Of a DNA stretch of 14,680 bases, positions 4,887 through 12,445 are shown one piece after another. A model generated the notes under the pieces. That model saw nothing but the letters and a program-made list of their open reading frames with translations, had not been told where the DNA came from and did no database searches. The stretch is from Parvularcula sp964342585 (lineage in GTDB: Bacteria; Pseudomonadota; Alphaproteobacteria; Caulobacterales; Parvularculaceae), in assembly GCA_964342585.1 (NCBI GenBank), contig CAYFHK010000068.1, forward strand, positions 1 to 14,680, read 5' to 3'. A program made the translations under genes and the position numbers. Position 1 is the first letter of the stretch; each line of letters opens with the position of its first letter.

Positions 4887-7616
4887 ATGAGCCACTCTCC
4901 CGATGTTATCGCCGAGCACGGATTGTCCCCTGACGAGTATGCGCAGATCGAAGCGCATCTGGGCCGCGCGCCCAATCTCCTGGAGCTGGGGATCTTCTCC
5001 GTCATGTGGTCAGAGCATTGCTCCTACAAATCTTCGCGGCGGCATCTGGCAAAGCTGCCGACAAAGGGACCGCGGGTCATCCATGGGCCCGGCGAGAATG
5101 CGGGCGTCGTGGATATCGGCGATGGGCAGGCGGTGGTCTTCAAAATGGAGAGCCATAACCATCCCTCGTTCATCGAGCCCTATCAGGGCGCGGCGACGGG
5201 CGTTGGCGGCATCATGCGCGATGTCTTCACCATGGGTGCACGGCCCGTGGCAATGATGAACGCCCTACGCTTCGGCGCCATCGATCATGCAAAGACGCCG
5301 CACCTTCTGTCGGGCGTGGTGGCGGGTATTGGCGGCTATGGCAATTGCATGGGTGTACCGACGATTGGCGGCGAAACCAACTTCGATGCGGCGTATAATG
5401 AGAATATTCTCGTCAACGCTATGTGCGTTGGCCTCGCAGACCAGGAAAAGATCTTTCTTTCCGCTGCGAAGGGCGCGGGAAATCCGGTGGTCTATGTGGG
5501 CGCGAAAACAGGCCGCGACGGGATTCACGGCGCCACCATGGCGTCGGCTGAATTCGACGAGGACTCCGAAGAAAAACGCCCCACTGTTCAGGTGGGCGAT
5601 CCTTTCATGGAGAAGCTGCTGCTCGAAGCTTGCCTCGAGCTGATGGCTGAGGATGCGATCATCGCGATCCAGGATATGGGCGCCGCGGGGCTCACCTCCT
5701 CTTCCGTTGAAATGGCGGCGGGCGGCATGGCGGCGGGCGCGGGCGGGTTCGACCTCAATCTCGACCAAGTGCCCCAGCGCGAAGACCGAATGACAGCCTA
5801 TGAAATGATGCTGTCTGAGAGCCAAGAACGTATGCTGATGGTCCTGAAGCCTGGCAAGGAAGCGCAGGCGCAGGCGATCTTCGAGAAATGGGGCGTCGAT
5901 TTCGCGATCATTGGCGAGACCACCGACACGGGCCGCCTCGTGATCCGACATCAGGGCGAGATCCAGGCGGATTTGCCCCTCGGCCCTCTCGCCAACGAAG
6001 CGCCGAATTATGATCGTCCGCAGGCAGCGCTTCCAGCGCCGGCTCAATTGGAAGACCCGAAGCGCACGGTGCATGAGTGCCGCATCGAGCTAACGTCAGG
6101 CACGGGCGATATTGCGGAGATCACGGAAGCGCTGGTGCAAGAGACCTTAAGCGACCAGACAGATATCGATGGGGTCGGAGTGACCCTGACGCCGCAGGGC
6201 GCAATCCTCTTTGCACGGTCCGTTCCCGACGCAGCAGAGAACGTTTTCGCACGGCTGATCGCTGCCGCGGAAAATCTGCGCCAAACCGAAGTCATCTCTG
6301 GGGTAGAGACCGAGACCCATGACGAGGCAGTGTCCCTCGCGGATAGCCCCGCGGGCGACACGCTGCTCTCTGCGCTCGGTACGCTGATGGCCAGCGCAGA
6401 CCTTTGTTCACGCGAGTGGATCTGGTCGCAATATGACCACACGGTGATGGGCGATACGGTGATGATCCCTGGCGGCGATGCCGGCGTTGTGCGGGTGCAT
6501 GGCACAAAGAAAGGTCTCGCGGTCACAACAGACGTCACGCCGCGCTATTGCCTCGCCGACCCGGTGATGGGCGGACGCCAGGCCGTCGCCGAATGCTATC
6601 GAAATTTATGCGCCGTTGGGGCAACGCCATTGGCGCTGACCAACTGTCTCAACTTCGGTAACCCGCAAAAGCCTGACATTATGGCGCAGTTCGTCGGCTG
6701 TATCACGGGGATGGCGGAAGCCGCAGAAGCCCTCAGCACGCCGATCGTCTCCGGTAACGTTTCGCTCTATAATGAGACGAATGGCAAAGCCATTCCGCCG
6801 ACCCCCGCCATCGGCGCTGTTGGCCTTTTGGAGGATGTCGCCGGCCTCGTACGCATGTCGACAGCGCAAGAGGGCGACGCGCTTGTGGCCCTTGGCACCA
6901 CGCGCGGCTGGCTTGGCCAATCGCTCTATCTGCGTGATTTGTTCGGCATCGTTGAAGGCGCCCCGCCGCCGGTCGATCTGGCTGAGGAGAAAAAGGCAGG
7001 CGAGCTCGTTCGTCGCCTCGTCACCGAAGCGCCGATCACGGCTCTACATGATGTATCCGATGGCGGATTATTGGTCGCCATTGCCGAGATGGCATTGGCA
7101 AGCGGGCAAGGTGTCGCCCTCGCGACGCCCGTGAAGGAGCGTCGCGCCGCCTTCTGGTTTGGTGAAGATCAGGGGCGTTACATTCTCAGCCTGCCAGCCG
7201 CCGAAGCGGATCGGCTGGTGCTTAAATGCGCCATGGCCGGCGTGCAGGCGTCGCGGCTTGGTGTCTTTGGCGGCGATGAAATCATCTTAGACGGACGTGA
7301 TCGTCTGTCGCTTTTCGACGTGGACCTCTTGCACCGCGCTACCCTGCCCGACATGTTCAGGGCGTCAACGGAGGAAGCTGTCATGCCTGTTGCACAGGAC
7401 GATTTGAACCAAATGTTGCGCGAAGCCTTCCCGGATGCGGACATCGAGATCACCGATCTTGCCGGTGATAATGATCATTATAAAGCGCGTATCGTTTCGA
7501 CGGCCTTCCAAGGCCTCAACCGCGTACAACAGCATCAACTCGTCTATCGCGCCCTGAAGGGCAAAATGGATAGCGAGCTGCACGCCTTGGCGCTCGAAAC
7601 CATCCCGGCCTCTTAA
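4887..7616 (+). CDS. purL: PurL (FGAM synthase) with inserted domain, fused to C-terminal BolA
   Basis: PurL is the ATP-dependent synthetase that makes FGAM from FGAR using ammonia from PurQ. Motifs are intact in both halves: WSEHCSYKSS (41-50), ESHNHPS (88-94), GGETNFD (161-167), DMGAAGLTSSSVEMA (263-277), DAGVVRV (531-537), NCLNFGNP (586-593), VSGNVSLYNET (621-631), HDVSDGG (721-727) and FGEDQGRY (758-765). Small-type PurL usually has about 740 residues; this product has 909. The excess comes from about 90 residues between the halves (about 388-480) and a full BolA protein at 833-909. The ATG at 4887 matches the usual PurL N-terminus and has GGAGG, but 13 bases away; an in-frame ATG at 4845 would add 14 unconserved residues. 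The aldo/keto reductase gene follows after 15 bases. Fusion or lost stop: see findings. Confidence 0.96.
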   Translation: MSHSPDVIAEHGLSPDEYAQIEAHLGRAPNLLELGIFSVMWSEHCSYKSSRRHLAKLPTKGPRVIHGPGENAGVVDIGDGQAVVFKMESHNHPSFIEPYQGAATGVGGIMRDVFTMGARPVAMMNALRFGAIDHAKTPHLLSGVVAGIGGYGNCMGVPTIGGETNFDAAYNENILVNAMCVGLADQEKIFLSAAKGAGNPVVYVGAKTGRDGIHGATMASAEFDEDSEEKRPTVQVGDPFMEKLLLEACLELMAEDAIIAIQDMGAAGLTSSSVEMAAGGMAAGAGGFDLNLDQVPQREDRMTAYEMMLSESQERMLMVLKPGKEAQAQAIFEKWGVDFAIIGETTDTGRLVIRHQGEIQADLPLGPLANEAPNYDRPQAALPAPAQLEDPKRTVHECRIELTSGTGDIAEITEALVQETLSDQTDIDGVGVTLTPQGAILFARSVPDAAENVFARLIAAAENLRQTEVISGVETETHDEAVSLADSPAGDTLLSALGTLMASADLCSREWIWSQYDHTVMGDTVMIPGGDAGVVRVHGTKKGLAVTTDVTPRYCLADPVMGGRQAVAECYRNLCAVGATPLALTNCLNFGNPQKPDIMAQFVGCITGMAEAAEALSTPIVSGNVSLYNETNGKAIPPTPAIGAVGLLEDVAGLVRMSTAQEGDALVALGTTRGWLGQSLYLRDLFGIVEGAPPPVDLAEEKKAGELVRRLVTEAPITALHDVSDGGLLVAIAEMALASGQGVALATPVKERRAAFWFGEDQGRYILSLPAAEADRLVLKCAMAGVQASRLGVFGGDEIILDGRDRLSLFDVDLLHRATLPDMFRASTEEAVMPVAQDDLNQMLREAFPDADIEITDLAGDNDHYKARIVSTAFQGLNRVQQHQLVYRALKGKMDSELHALALETIPAS
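6051..6326 (+). other. Extra domain inserted between the two halves of PurL; possible diverged PurS
   Basis: Residues about 388-480 of the purL product lie between EAPNYDRP (end of the first half) and LLSALGTLMAS (start of the second), where small PurL proteins normally have a short linker. By eye the order is strand (397-403), helix (408-422), strand (428-435), strand (438-445), helix (447-465), strand (468-476). PurS has a similar topology, and the tail TEVISGVETE resembles the PurS ending NTVIENYxVE. The PurS motif LDPQG is absent. The reading frame and codon usage show no break at either edge. ACT-like or other ferredoxin-like domains are alternatives; PurS identity is a hypothesis. Confidence 0.45.
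7370..7385 (+). promoter_or_regulatory. Internal ribosome binding site and start codon for BolA
   Basis: GGAGGAA (7370-7376) followed by 6 bases and ATG (7383-7385) is a near-ideal translation start inside the purL frame, exactly where the BolA homology begins. The TCA codon at 7365-7367 is one base away from TGA, the place where a separate purL would be expected to stop. Free BolA could still be translated from here. Confidence 0.6.
7383..7616 (+). other. BolA-family domain (C-terminal part of the PurL fusion; possibly also made alone)
   Basis: These 77 codons encode a complete BolA-family protein of the usual alphaproteobacterial length. Landmarks in fusion numbering: LREAFPDADIEI (844-855), the GD-x-DHY segment with His864, the VQQHQLVYRAL stretch (880-890), and the invariant His899 in ELHALAL. 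BolA proteins pair with monothiol glutaredoxins to bind a [2Fe-2S] cluster and act in iron-sulfur assembly or transcription control. In many Alphaproteobacteria bolA is a separate gene directly after purL, followed by the glutaredoxin gene; here it shares the purL frame and no glutaredoxin follows. The domain call is confident; whether it works as a fusion, alone, or both is open. Confidence 0.88.
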
Positions 7617-7631
7617 AGGAATACGGCGTCG

Positions 7632-8519
7632 ATGCTCACACTCGGCTTCGGCGCCTCTGGGGCATGGGGAAGTCGCGCGATCAGCGATCGTCAAGCTGCG
7701 TCGGTGATTGAGACGGCGTTGCAGAACGGTGTTCGGCACTTCGATACGGCCGGGTTCTATCAAGACGGCCGCGCTGAATATCGTTTGGGCCGTGCGCTCA
7801 GCGACCTTCTCCCCGCACTCAAGATCAATCAGGACGACATCGAGATTTCCGTGAAAGTCGGCAAGCGCCACGTAGACGGAAAATTGGTGCCTGATGCGAC
7901 AGCCGAAGGCCTATCCGCGACGCTGGACAAGAGCTGCGAAAGGCTCAATCGCGAGCGGCTGGACATCGTCTATCTTCACGGCCCTTCGGCCGCTGAAATC
8001 AGCAATCTCCTTCCTGCGCTGGAAGCAGAACGCGCCGCAGGTCGAATCCGTGCCATCGGTATTTGTACGGATGGTGCGAACGTCGCGATGGCGGCGGCTA
8101 TGCCAAATATCGACATCCTCATGGCGCGGCTAAACTTGTTCGATCAAGGACATTTGAGCACCTTCGCCGATGCTAAAGCCGCTGGCAAAAGGACCGTCGC
8201 GATCGCGCCGCTTGGACAAGCGTTATGGCGCCGAGATTTGTTCTTGCCCACCCGGCCATCGAATATGTGGTATTTGGCGAGGGCCCTCATGCGCAATCGC
8301 GAAGCGTTCTTTGCGGCACAGCGGTTAAAGTGGATCCGATCTTTTCCAGAATGGTCACCGGCCCAAATTGCCATCGCCTATCTGAGACAGCTGGAGATCA
8401 TTGACGTCGCCGTCACGACAACGACTCAGCCCAAGCATCTTCAAGAGACCGTCAGCGCGCTCACAAAGCCCGTGCCCGCAAAGCTCGCAGAGCGGCTTCA
8501 GGGCGTGATGTGTTCGTAG
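7632..8519 (+). CDS. Aldo/keto reductase family protein
   Basis: The 295-residue product is an NAD(P)H-dependent aldo/keto reductase with a TIM-barrel fold, predicted cytosolic. The catalytic tetrad is visible: Asp38 in HFDTAG, Tyr43 in FYQDGR, Lys75 in VKVGKR and His116 in YLHGPS. The GRAEYRLGRAL stretch (46-56) is typical of the superfamily, and the C-terminal TTTTQPKHL region fits the cofactor-binding loop. AAGGA lies 11 bases before the ATG, and only 15 bases separate it from the purL-bolA stop, so it is probably co-transcribed. Its last 22 bases overlap the end of the convergent protease gene. The substrate cannot be inferred; the best guess is a sugar or aldehyde dehydrogenase/reductase of the L-fucose or pyridoxal dehydrogenase type, weakly held. 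Confidence 0.88.
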   Translation: MLTLGFGASGAWGSRAISDRQAASVIETALQNGVRHFDTAGFYQDGRAEYRLGRALSDLLPALKINQDDIEISVKVGKRHVDGKLVPDATAEGLSATLDKSCERLNRERLDIVYLHGPSAAEISNLLPALEAERAAGRIRAIGICTDGANVAMAAAMPNIDILMARLNLFDQGHLSTFADAKAAGKRTVAIAPLGQALWRRDLFLPTRPSNMWYLARALMRNREAFFAAQRLKWIRSFPEWSPAQIAIAYLRQLEIIDVAVTTTTQPKHLQETVSALTKPVPAKLAERLQGVMCS

Positions 8520-9832
8520 AACAGCTTGTCCTCACGCTGCACCAAGATCTGGACCGGGCCAGATCGCGCCGCACGCAGACGGTTTAGCTGACGCTCAACG
8601 GTTTCCGCGTCGCTCACCTTGTCCCAGCCCACTTCCAAGATGACGTCACCTGGCCGGAGACTTTGCGCCAATGGGCTTCGCGGATCCACATGGGTAATGA
8701 TAACACCTTCAACCGATTCACCGAGACCATAAAGCGTCCGCATTTCCTCATTCGGCGATTGCAAGGTCATACCGCCCATCTCAATCGTGCCATTGCGCAT
8801 GGCCGTCATGGTCTCACGCCGCGCCAAGGTAACCTGTAGGGATTCTCGGCGACCGTTACGGATGATCACGACGGGGACCGAGGAGCCCACATCGGTGTCA
8901 GCGACAGCGCGCGTCAAATCGCGGCTGGTGATGATATCTTGGTTGTTGAAACGAATGACGACATCGTCCGTTTTCAACCCTGCCTGCCCCGCCGGCCCAG
9001 ACATGGAAGGCACACCGACAATCAGGGCACCCCGTGTGGATTGCAGACCAAGCCGCGCCTGATCTTGGGGGCTGACATCCTCAAGCAGCACACCGAGATA
9101 GCCGCGTTGCGTTTCGCCAAATTCGATCAGCTGTTGAACGACACGCGCGGCCATGTTCGCGGGAACAGCGAAGCCTACGCCAACGGAACCGCCGGTTTGT
9201 GAATAGATGATCGTGTTCACACCGATGACACGGCCAGACATATCGAAAAGCGGGCCGCCGGAATTGCCCCGGTTAATGGCAGCGTCCGTCTGCAGATAAT
9301 CGTCGTAAAGCCCCGTATCGATGTCACGATTGCGCGCGGACACGATGCCTGCGGAGACCGATCCGCCAAGACCAAAGGGCTGGCCGATGGCCACCACCCA
9401 ATCGCCCACGCGGGTCCGATCACTGTCGCCAAAACGCACGGCGGGAAAGCGGGCATCTGCCTCGATTTTCAACACGGCCAAATCCGTCTCTGGATCAAGG
9501 CCCTCAAGAGTTGCCGCGTATTCTTCACCTGAATTGAGGTTGATCGTGATGCGATCCGCATTTTCGATCACGTGACCATTGGTGACCACGTATCCTGAGG
9601 GGTCGATGATGAAGCCTGAGCCCAAGGACGTGGCATTGCGGCCGCCACCTGGCAGGCTTTGTGGCGGCTGCCCGCCCTGGGACGTGGAGATGTTCACAAC
9701 CGCTGGCATCACCTGATCGACCAGATCAGCGAAGCTTTCAGGCGCACCGCGCGGGGCCGTTGCCGCGAAGCCTGCAGGCGTGAGGGAGAAAAGTGCAGCG
9801 GTCGTCCCCACTGCCATCAGAAACCGACGCAT
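8498..9832 (-). CDS. Periplasmic Do-type serine protease (DegP/MucD family)
   Basis: The 444-residue product has a signal peptide (about 1-24), a trypsin-like domain (about 40-235) and two PDZ domains (about 243-335 and 355-440), the classic HtrA/Do layout. The triad is His87 in TNGHVI, Asp117 in ETDLAV and Ser191 in GNSGGPL. Members degrade or chaperone misfolded periplasmic and outer-membrane proteins, and the PDZ domains gate activity. The gene follows hflC on the same strand after 104 bases, a neighbourhood common in Alphaproteobacteria, and fits a joint role in envelope quality control. The ATG at 9832 has GGAG 11 bases upstream, a weak site. The 3' end overlaps the convergent aldo/keto reductase gene. 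DegP, DegQ and MucD cannot be told apart here. Confidence 0.95.
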   Translation of the reverse strand: MRRFLMAVGTTAALFSLTPAGFAATAPRGAPESFADLVDQVMPAVVNISTSQGGQPPQSLPGGGRNATSLGSGFIIDPSGYVVTNGHVIENADRITINLNSGEEYAATLEGLDPETDLAVLKIEADARFPAVRFGDSDRTRVGDWVVAIGQPFGLGGSVSAGIVSARNRDIDTGLYDDYLQTDAAINRGNSGGPLFDMSGRVIGVNTIIYSQTGGSVGVGFAVPANMAARVVQQLIEFGETQRGYLGVLLEDVSPQDQARLGLQSTRGALIVGVPSMSGPAGQAGLKTDDVVIRFNNQDIITSRDLTRAVADTDVGSSVPVVIIRNGRRESLQVTLARRETMTAMRNGTIEMGGMTLQSPNEEMRTLYGLGESVEGVIITHVDPRSPLAQSLRPGDVILEVGWDKVSDAETVERQLNRLRAARSGPVQILVQREDKLFYEHITP

Positions 9833-9900
9833 GCTTCAGGGTGCTCCAACTGCTTACCGACCCAAGGCTCCACGCTAACCGAAGGAACCGCCGAACGGAA

Positions 9901-9928
9901 GAGAGGCCCGCCAACCGGCGAACCTCTC
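9901..9928 (-). terminator. Strong hairpin between hflC and the Do protease gene
   Basis: GAGAGG (9901-9906) pairs with CCTCTC (9923-9928), and CGCC (9909-9912) with GGCG (9917-9920), around a 4-base loop with a 2x2 internal bulge. It begins 9 bases after the hflC stop. Only two T follow on the transcribed strand, so it may be a weak terminator or an mRNA-stabilising structure that sets different levels of hflKC and protease. Confidence 0.42.
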
Positions 9929-9936
9929 AATCCATC

Positions 9937-11055
9937 TTAGTAGTCTGCAGTCTGGTTGTTGAAATATTGGAAAAATTCGGAACTGGGCGAAAGCACGATC
10001 GTGGTCTCCCCATCCCGTAATGCCCGCTCATAGGCTGAAAGCGACCGATAGAAGGCAAAGAACTCCGCCCGTTCATCGTCACCTTGCGCATTCGGATCCG
10101 TGAACCGGCAGGTGATCTGCCGCTGCGACACACCGGCGAGAGGTGAGGACAAATCGAGGTTGATCCCCGGCACGGTTACCTCACCCACATCCTCATCGAG
10201 AACCTCGGCATCAGCTTCAGTCACCACTGCCGTCACTTCGACGGGTAGACCTTGATAGGCCCCCGCCAAAATGCAGTTGCGGGTCGCGTCGGCCTTACCG
10301 CGGATAACTTGAGCCTCTTCTTCCGCCTGGGCAGCGATTTCCACCACCTGCTTATCTGCGGTTGCCGTCACCTCGCGGGCGCGACGCTCACCGTTTGCAC
10401 GGATGCGCTCTGCTTGTTGTTGATAGTCGGAGATCATCCGCTGATAGACGTTGTTCGCGTTTTCCGTCGGGAAGTCTGCTTGGCGAATCCGCACATCAAT
10501 AATTCGGACGCCGAGCTTTTGCGCTTCCTCCGCCACATCACGCTGGATGTTGCTCATCAGCTGTGCCCGCATCGTCGTGATGATGTCGCGAATTTGAACT
10601 TCACCGAGCGCCTGACGCATGGATTCAGAAAGAACGCTGGTCAGACGATTATCAAGCTGACGCCGCATATCTGCAGCCCCAAGGCCACCAGCACCGAGCG
10701 TTTGGTAGTATTGCAGCGGCTCGACAATCCGATATCGGACAAACGCGTCGACAAGGAGACGCTCTTCGTTCGCCACAATGATTTCGAGCGGATTGACCAA
10801 ATCGAATTCGAGATTTTTCCGGTCGAAGTAGACGACGTTTTGCCAAGGCAATTTGAAGTGAAGCCCAGCCTCGCTTTCGCGCGTGTCGGGCTCGGCATCC
10901 CGCGTCATCGGCTCATTGATGGCGCCGCCAATCGGTTTCCCGAATTGCAGGATCAAGGCTTGCTGGTCTTCTCGCACAACGAAAAGCACAGAGCCCGCAA
11001 GCACAAGCACGCCGCCGAAAAGAACGATCAATAAGAAACGCAGTGAGTTATTCAT
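9937..11055 (-). CDS. hflC: HflC, SPFH-family FtsH modulator, with extra C-terminal region
   Basis: HflC and HflK form a large inner-membrane complex facing the periplasm that surrounds and restrains the FtsH protease. The product has an N-terminal membrane segment (5-27), then the SPFH/band 7 domain (about 28-200: VRYRIVEPLQYYQT, VRIRQADFP), a charged coiled-coil helix (about 205-255) and the usual ending AEFFAFYRSLSAYERAL with LSPSSEFFQYF. At 372 residues it is longer than typical HflC (about 290-330). Roughly 60 residues (about 268-326) are inserted between the coiled coil and the ending, and an acidic stretch of about 15 residues is added near 43-62. It starts 5 bases after the hflK stop with no clear ribosome binding site, so translation is probably coupled. 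Confidence 0.95.
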   Translation of the reverse strand: MNNSLRFLLIVLFGGVLVLAGSVLFVVREDQQALILQFGKPIGGAINEPMTRDAEPDTRESEAGLHFKLPWQNVVYFDRKNLEFDLVNPLEIIVANEERLLVDAFVRYRIVEPLQYYQTLGAGGLGAADMRRQLDNRLTSVLSESMRQALGEVQIRDIITTMRAQLMSNIQRDVAEEAQKLGVRIIDVRIRQADFPTENANNVYQRMISDYQQQAERIRANGERRAREVTATADKQVVEIAAQAEEEAQVIRGKADATRNCILAGAYQGLPVEVTAVVTEADAEVLDEDVGEVTVPGINLDLSSPLAGVSQRQITCRFTDPNAQGDDERAEFFAFYRSLSAYERALRDGETTIVLSPSSEFFQYFNNQTADY

Positions 11056-11060
11056 GACGA

Positions 11061-12281
11061 TTACTGATTACCCCCGGTGTTCGAGGAAGCCGGCGGGGTG
11101 CGGCGCGGGCGTTCCCGCGCGTCACGCGCAAGCTCATTCAGGTTGAGATAAGGAAAGGCGCCGCCGCTGCCATTATCGTCGATCACGACCTTGTTCATAT
11201 CGGACAGCACATTTTCCATTGTTTCAAGATACAGCCGTTGACGGGTCACATCCGGTGCCTGCCGATATTCAGCATAGATATCGTTGAACCGGCTCGCCGA
11301 ACCGCGCGCCTCCGCCACAACCCGTGCCGCATAGGCTTCAGAGTCGAGCACGGTTTGACGCGCCTCACCCTGTGCCCGTGGGACCTGACGGTTATAGTAG
11401 GCATTGGCCTCGTTCACCCGGCGTTCTGCCTCTGAGTTGGCGTCAATCACGTCCCGCTGTGCAGGGATCACATCTTCGGGCGGGTCTGCTTGTCCGAAGT
11501 TGACCCGGATGACTTCGATGCCGCTGTCATAGCTATCAAGGATTTCTTGCAGGATACGGGCGGTGTCATTGTTCACGATATTCCGGCCCCGAGAAATGAT
11601 GGGCTCAAACTCATTGGCCCCGACCACTTCACGAAGAGCTGACTCCGCTGCCGCTTTCACGAGCCGCTCAGGGTTCTCGACGTTGAAAAGGAATTTTGCC
11701 GCATTTGGCAGCTCGCCCGGCGCCGAGACGCCGTCATTCCGCACCTTATAGTTCACCGTCATATCCACATCGACGATATTGAGGTCGGAGGTAAGCATGG
11801 AGGTCTTGCCGCCAGAGCGCGTGCCGCCGATCGACACGGTCCGGTCCTGCGCCACCTGAACGATTTCCCGCGATTGGATCGGCCACGGCAAGTGCCAGTT
11901 TAGGCCCGGCCCGGTCAGGCCGGAATATTGGCCGAAGGTAGTGACAACACCGATGGCACCCGCCGAAACCGAATAGAATCCGGTCGCCAGCCAAACGAGC
12001 ACAAGGGCCAGAGCGCCAAAAGCAAACATGCGCGGGCTCGGCAGCCCCATTTCGGGTGGCACACCGCCGCCGCGGGCACCGCCACCGCCGCGCCCGGCGC
12101 GGCGAAAGCGATCACGCCCTGAGCGGAGAAGCTCCTCTAAGTCGGGTGCTGGGCGGTCGCTCGGTCGGCGCCCCCCGCGATTATCATTGCCTCCGTTAGG
12201 ACCCGAGTTCGGCGGCTGTCCCCAGGGGCCGCGACCGTCCCCGTTTTGACCCGACCCACCGGGTTTATCTGTCCATGGCAT
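11061..12281 (-). CDS. hflK: HflK, SPFH-family FtsH modulator
   Basis: HflK is the partner of HflC in the membrane complex that modulates FtsH. The 406-residue product begins MPWTDKPGG, like most HflK proteins, with a Gly/Pro/Asn-rich cytoplasmic tail (1-80), one membrane helix (about 85-103), the SPFH domain (about 105-290: GPGLNWHLPWP, VNYKVRN, VIRVNFGQADPP) and an Ala/Glu/Arg-rich coiled coil (about 290-350). I chose the ATG at 12281 because homology starts there; AAAGGA is 13 bases upstream. An in-frame ATG at 12323 would add 14 unconserved residues. It is the first gene of the hflK-hflC-protease group and diverges from mrp. Low-complexity Gly stretches (64-73) are normal for the family. 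Confidence 0.96.
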   Translation of the reverse strand: MPWTDKPGGSGQNGDGRGPWGQPPNSGPNGGNDNRGGRRPSDRPAPDLEELLRSGRDRFRRAGRGGGGARGGGVPPEMGLPSPRMFAFGALALVLVWLATGFYSVSAGAIGVVTTFGQYSGLTGPGLNWHLPWPIQSREIVQVAQDRTVSIGGTRSGGKTSMLTSDLNIVDVDMTVNYKVRNDGVSAPGELPNAAKFLFNVENPERLVKAAAESALREVVGANEFEPIISRGRNIVNNDTARILQEILDSYDSGIEVIRVNFGQADPPEDVIPAQRDVIDANSEAERRVNEANAYYNRQVPRAQGEARQTVLDSEAYAARVVAEARGSASRFNDIYAEYRQAPDVTRQRLYLETMENVLSDMNKVVIDDNGSGGAFPYLNLNELARDARERPRRTPPASSNTGGNQ

Positions 12282-12358
12282 TGGCTGGTGCTCGTCCTTT
12301 CCGGCGTCTTCACATCGACGCAATTAAGATCGCCCTTTACGACCCTGTTGGGCGCGCA

Positions 12359-12386
12359 TTGCGTAGTGGGAAAAGCGATATATGTG
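12359..12386 (+). promoter_or_regulatory. Candidate mrp promoter
   Basis: On the plus strand TTGCGT (12359-12364) and TATGTG (12381-12386) are 16 bases apart, about 60 bases before the mrp start. They overlap the candidate hflK promoter, so the two genes might compete for polymerase. The -10 match is poor. Confidence 0.2.
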
Positions 12387-12406
12387 AATGTTTAAGCTCT
12401 TCGCAA
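12377..12406 (-). promoter_or_regulatory. Candidate hflK promoter
   Basis: On the minus strand TTGCGA (12401-12406) and TATATC (12377-12382) are 18 bases apart and resemble sigma-70 -35 and -10 boxes. They lie about 95 bases before the hflK start in a locally AT-rich part of the 164-base divergent gap. This is inspection only. Confidence 0.32.
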
Positions 12407-12445
12407 AGGCCTACCTTCCAATCACCACGACCGTAGCGAGACGAG

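Noticed and set aside
4757..4958. N-terminal extension of the VPLPA-CTERM gene from an ATG at 4958
   Set aside because: The extension overlaps the purL start, would bury the signal peptide 67 residues in, and the ATG at 4757 has its own good ribosome binding site.
5265..6074. A 269-codon open frame on the minus strand inside purL
   Set aside because: It lies wholly antisense to conserved PurL motifs and its product is Arg/His-rich with no family resemblance.
10252..11034. A 260-codon open frame on the plus strand opposite hflC
   Set aside because: It is antisense to the conserved SPFH domain, has no recognisable domain and no clear ribosome binding site.
12020..12140. Gly/Arg-rich repetitive stretch in hflK as a tandem repeat or frameshift
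   Set aside because: Low-complexity Gly-rich N-terminal tails are usual in HflK, and the frame is continuous into the membrane helix.
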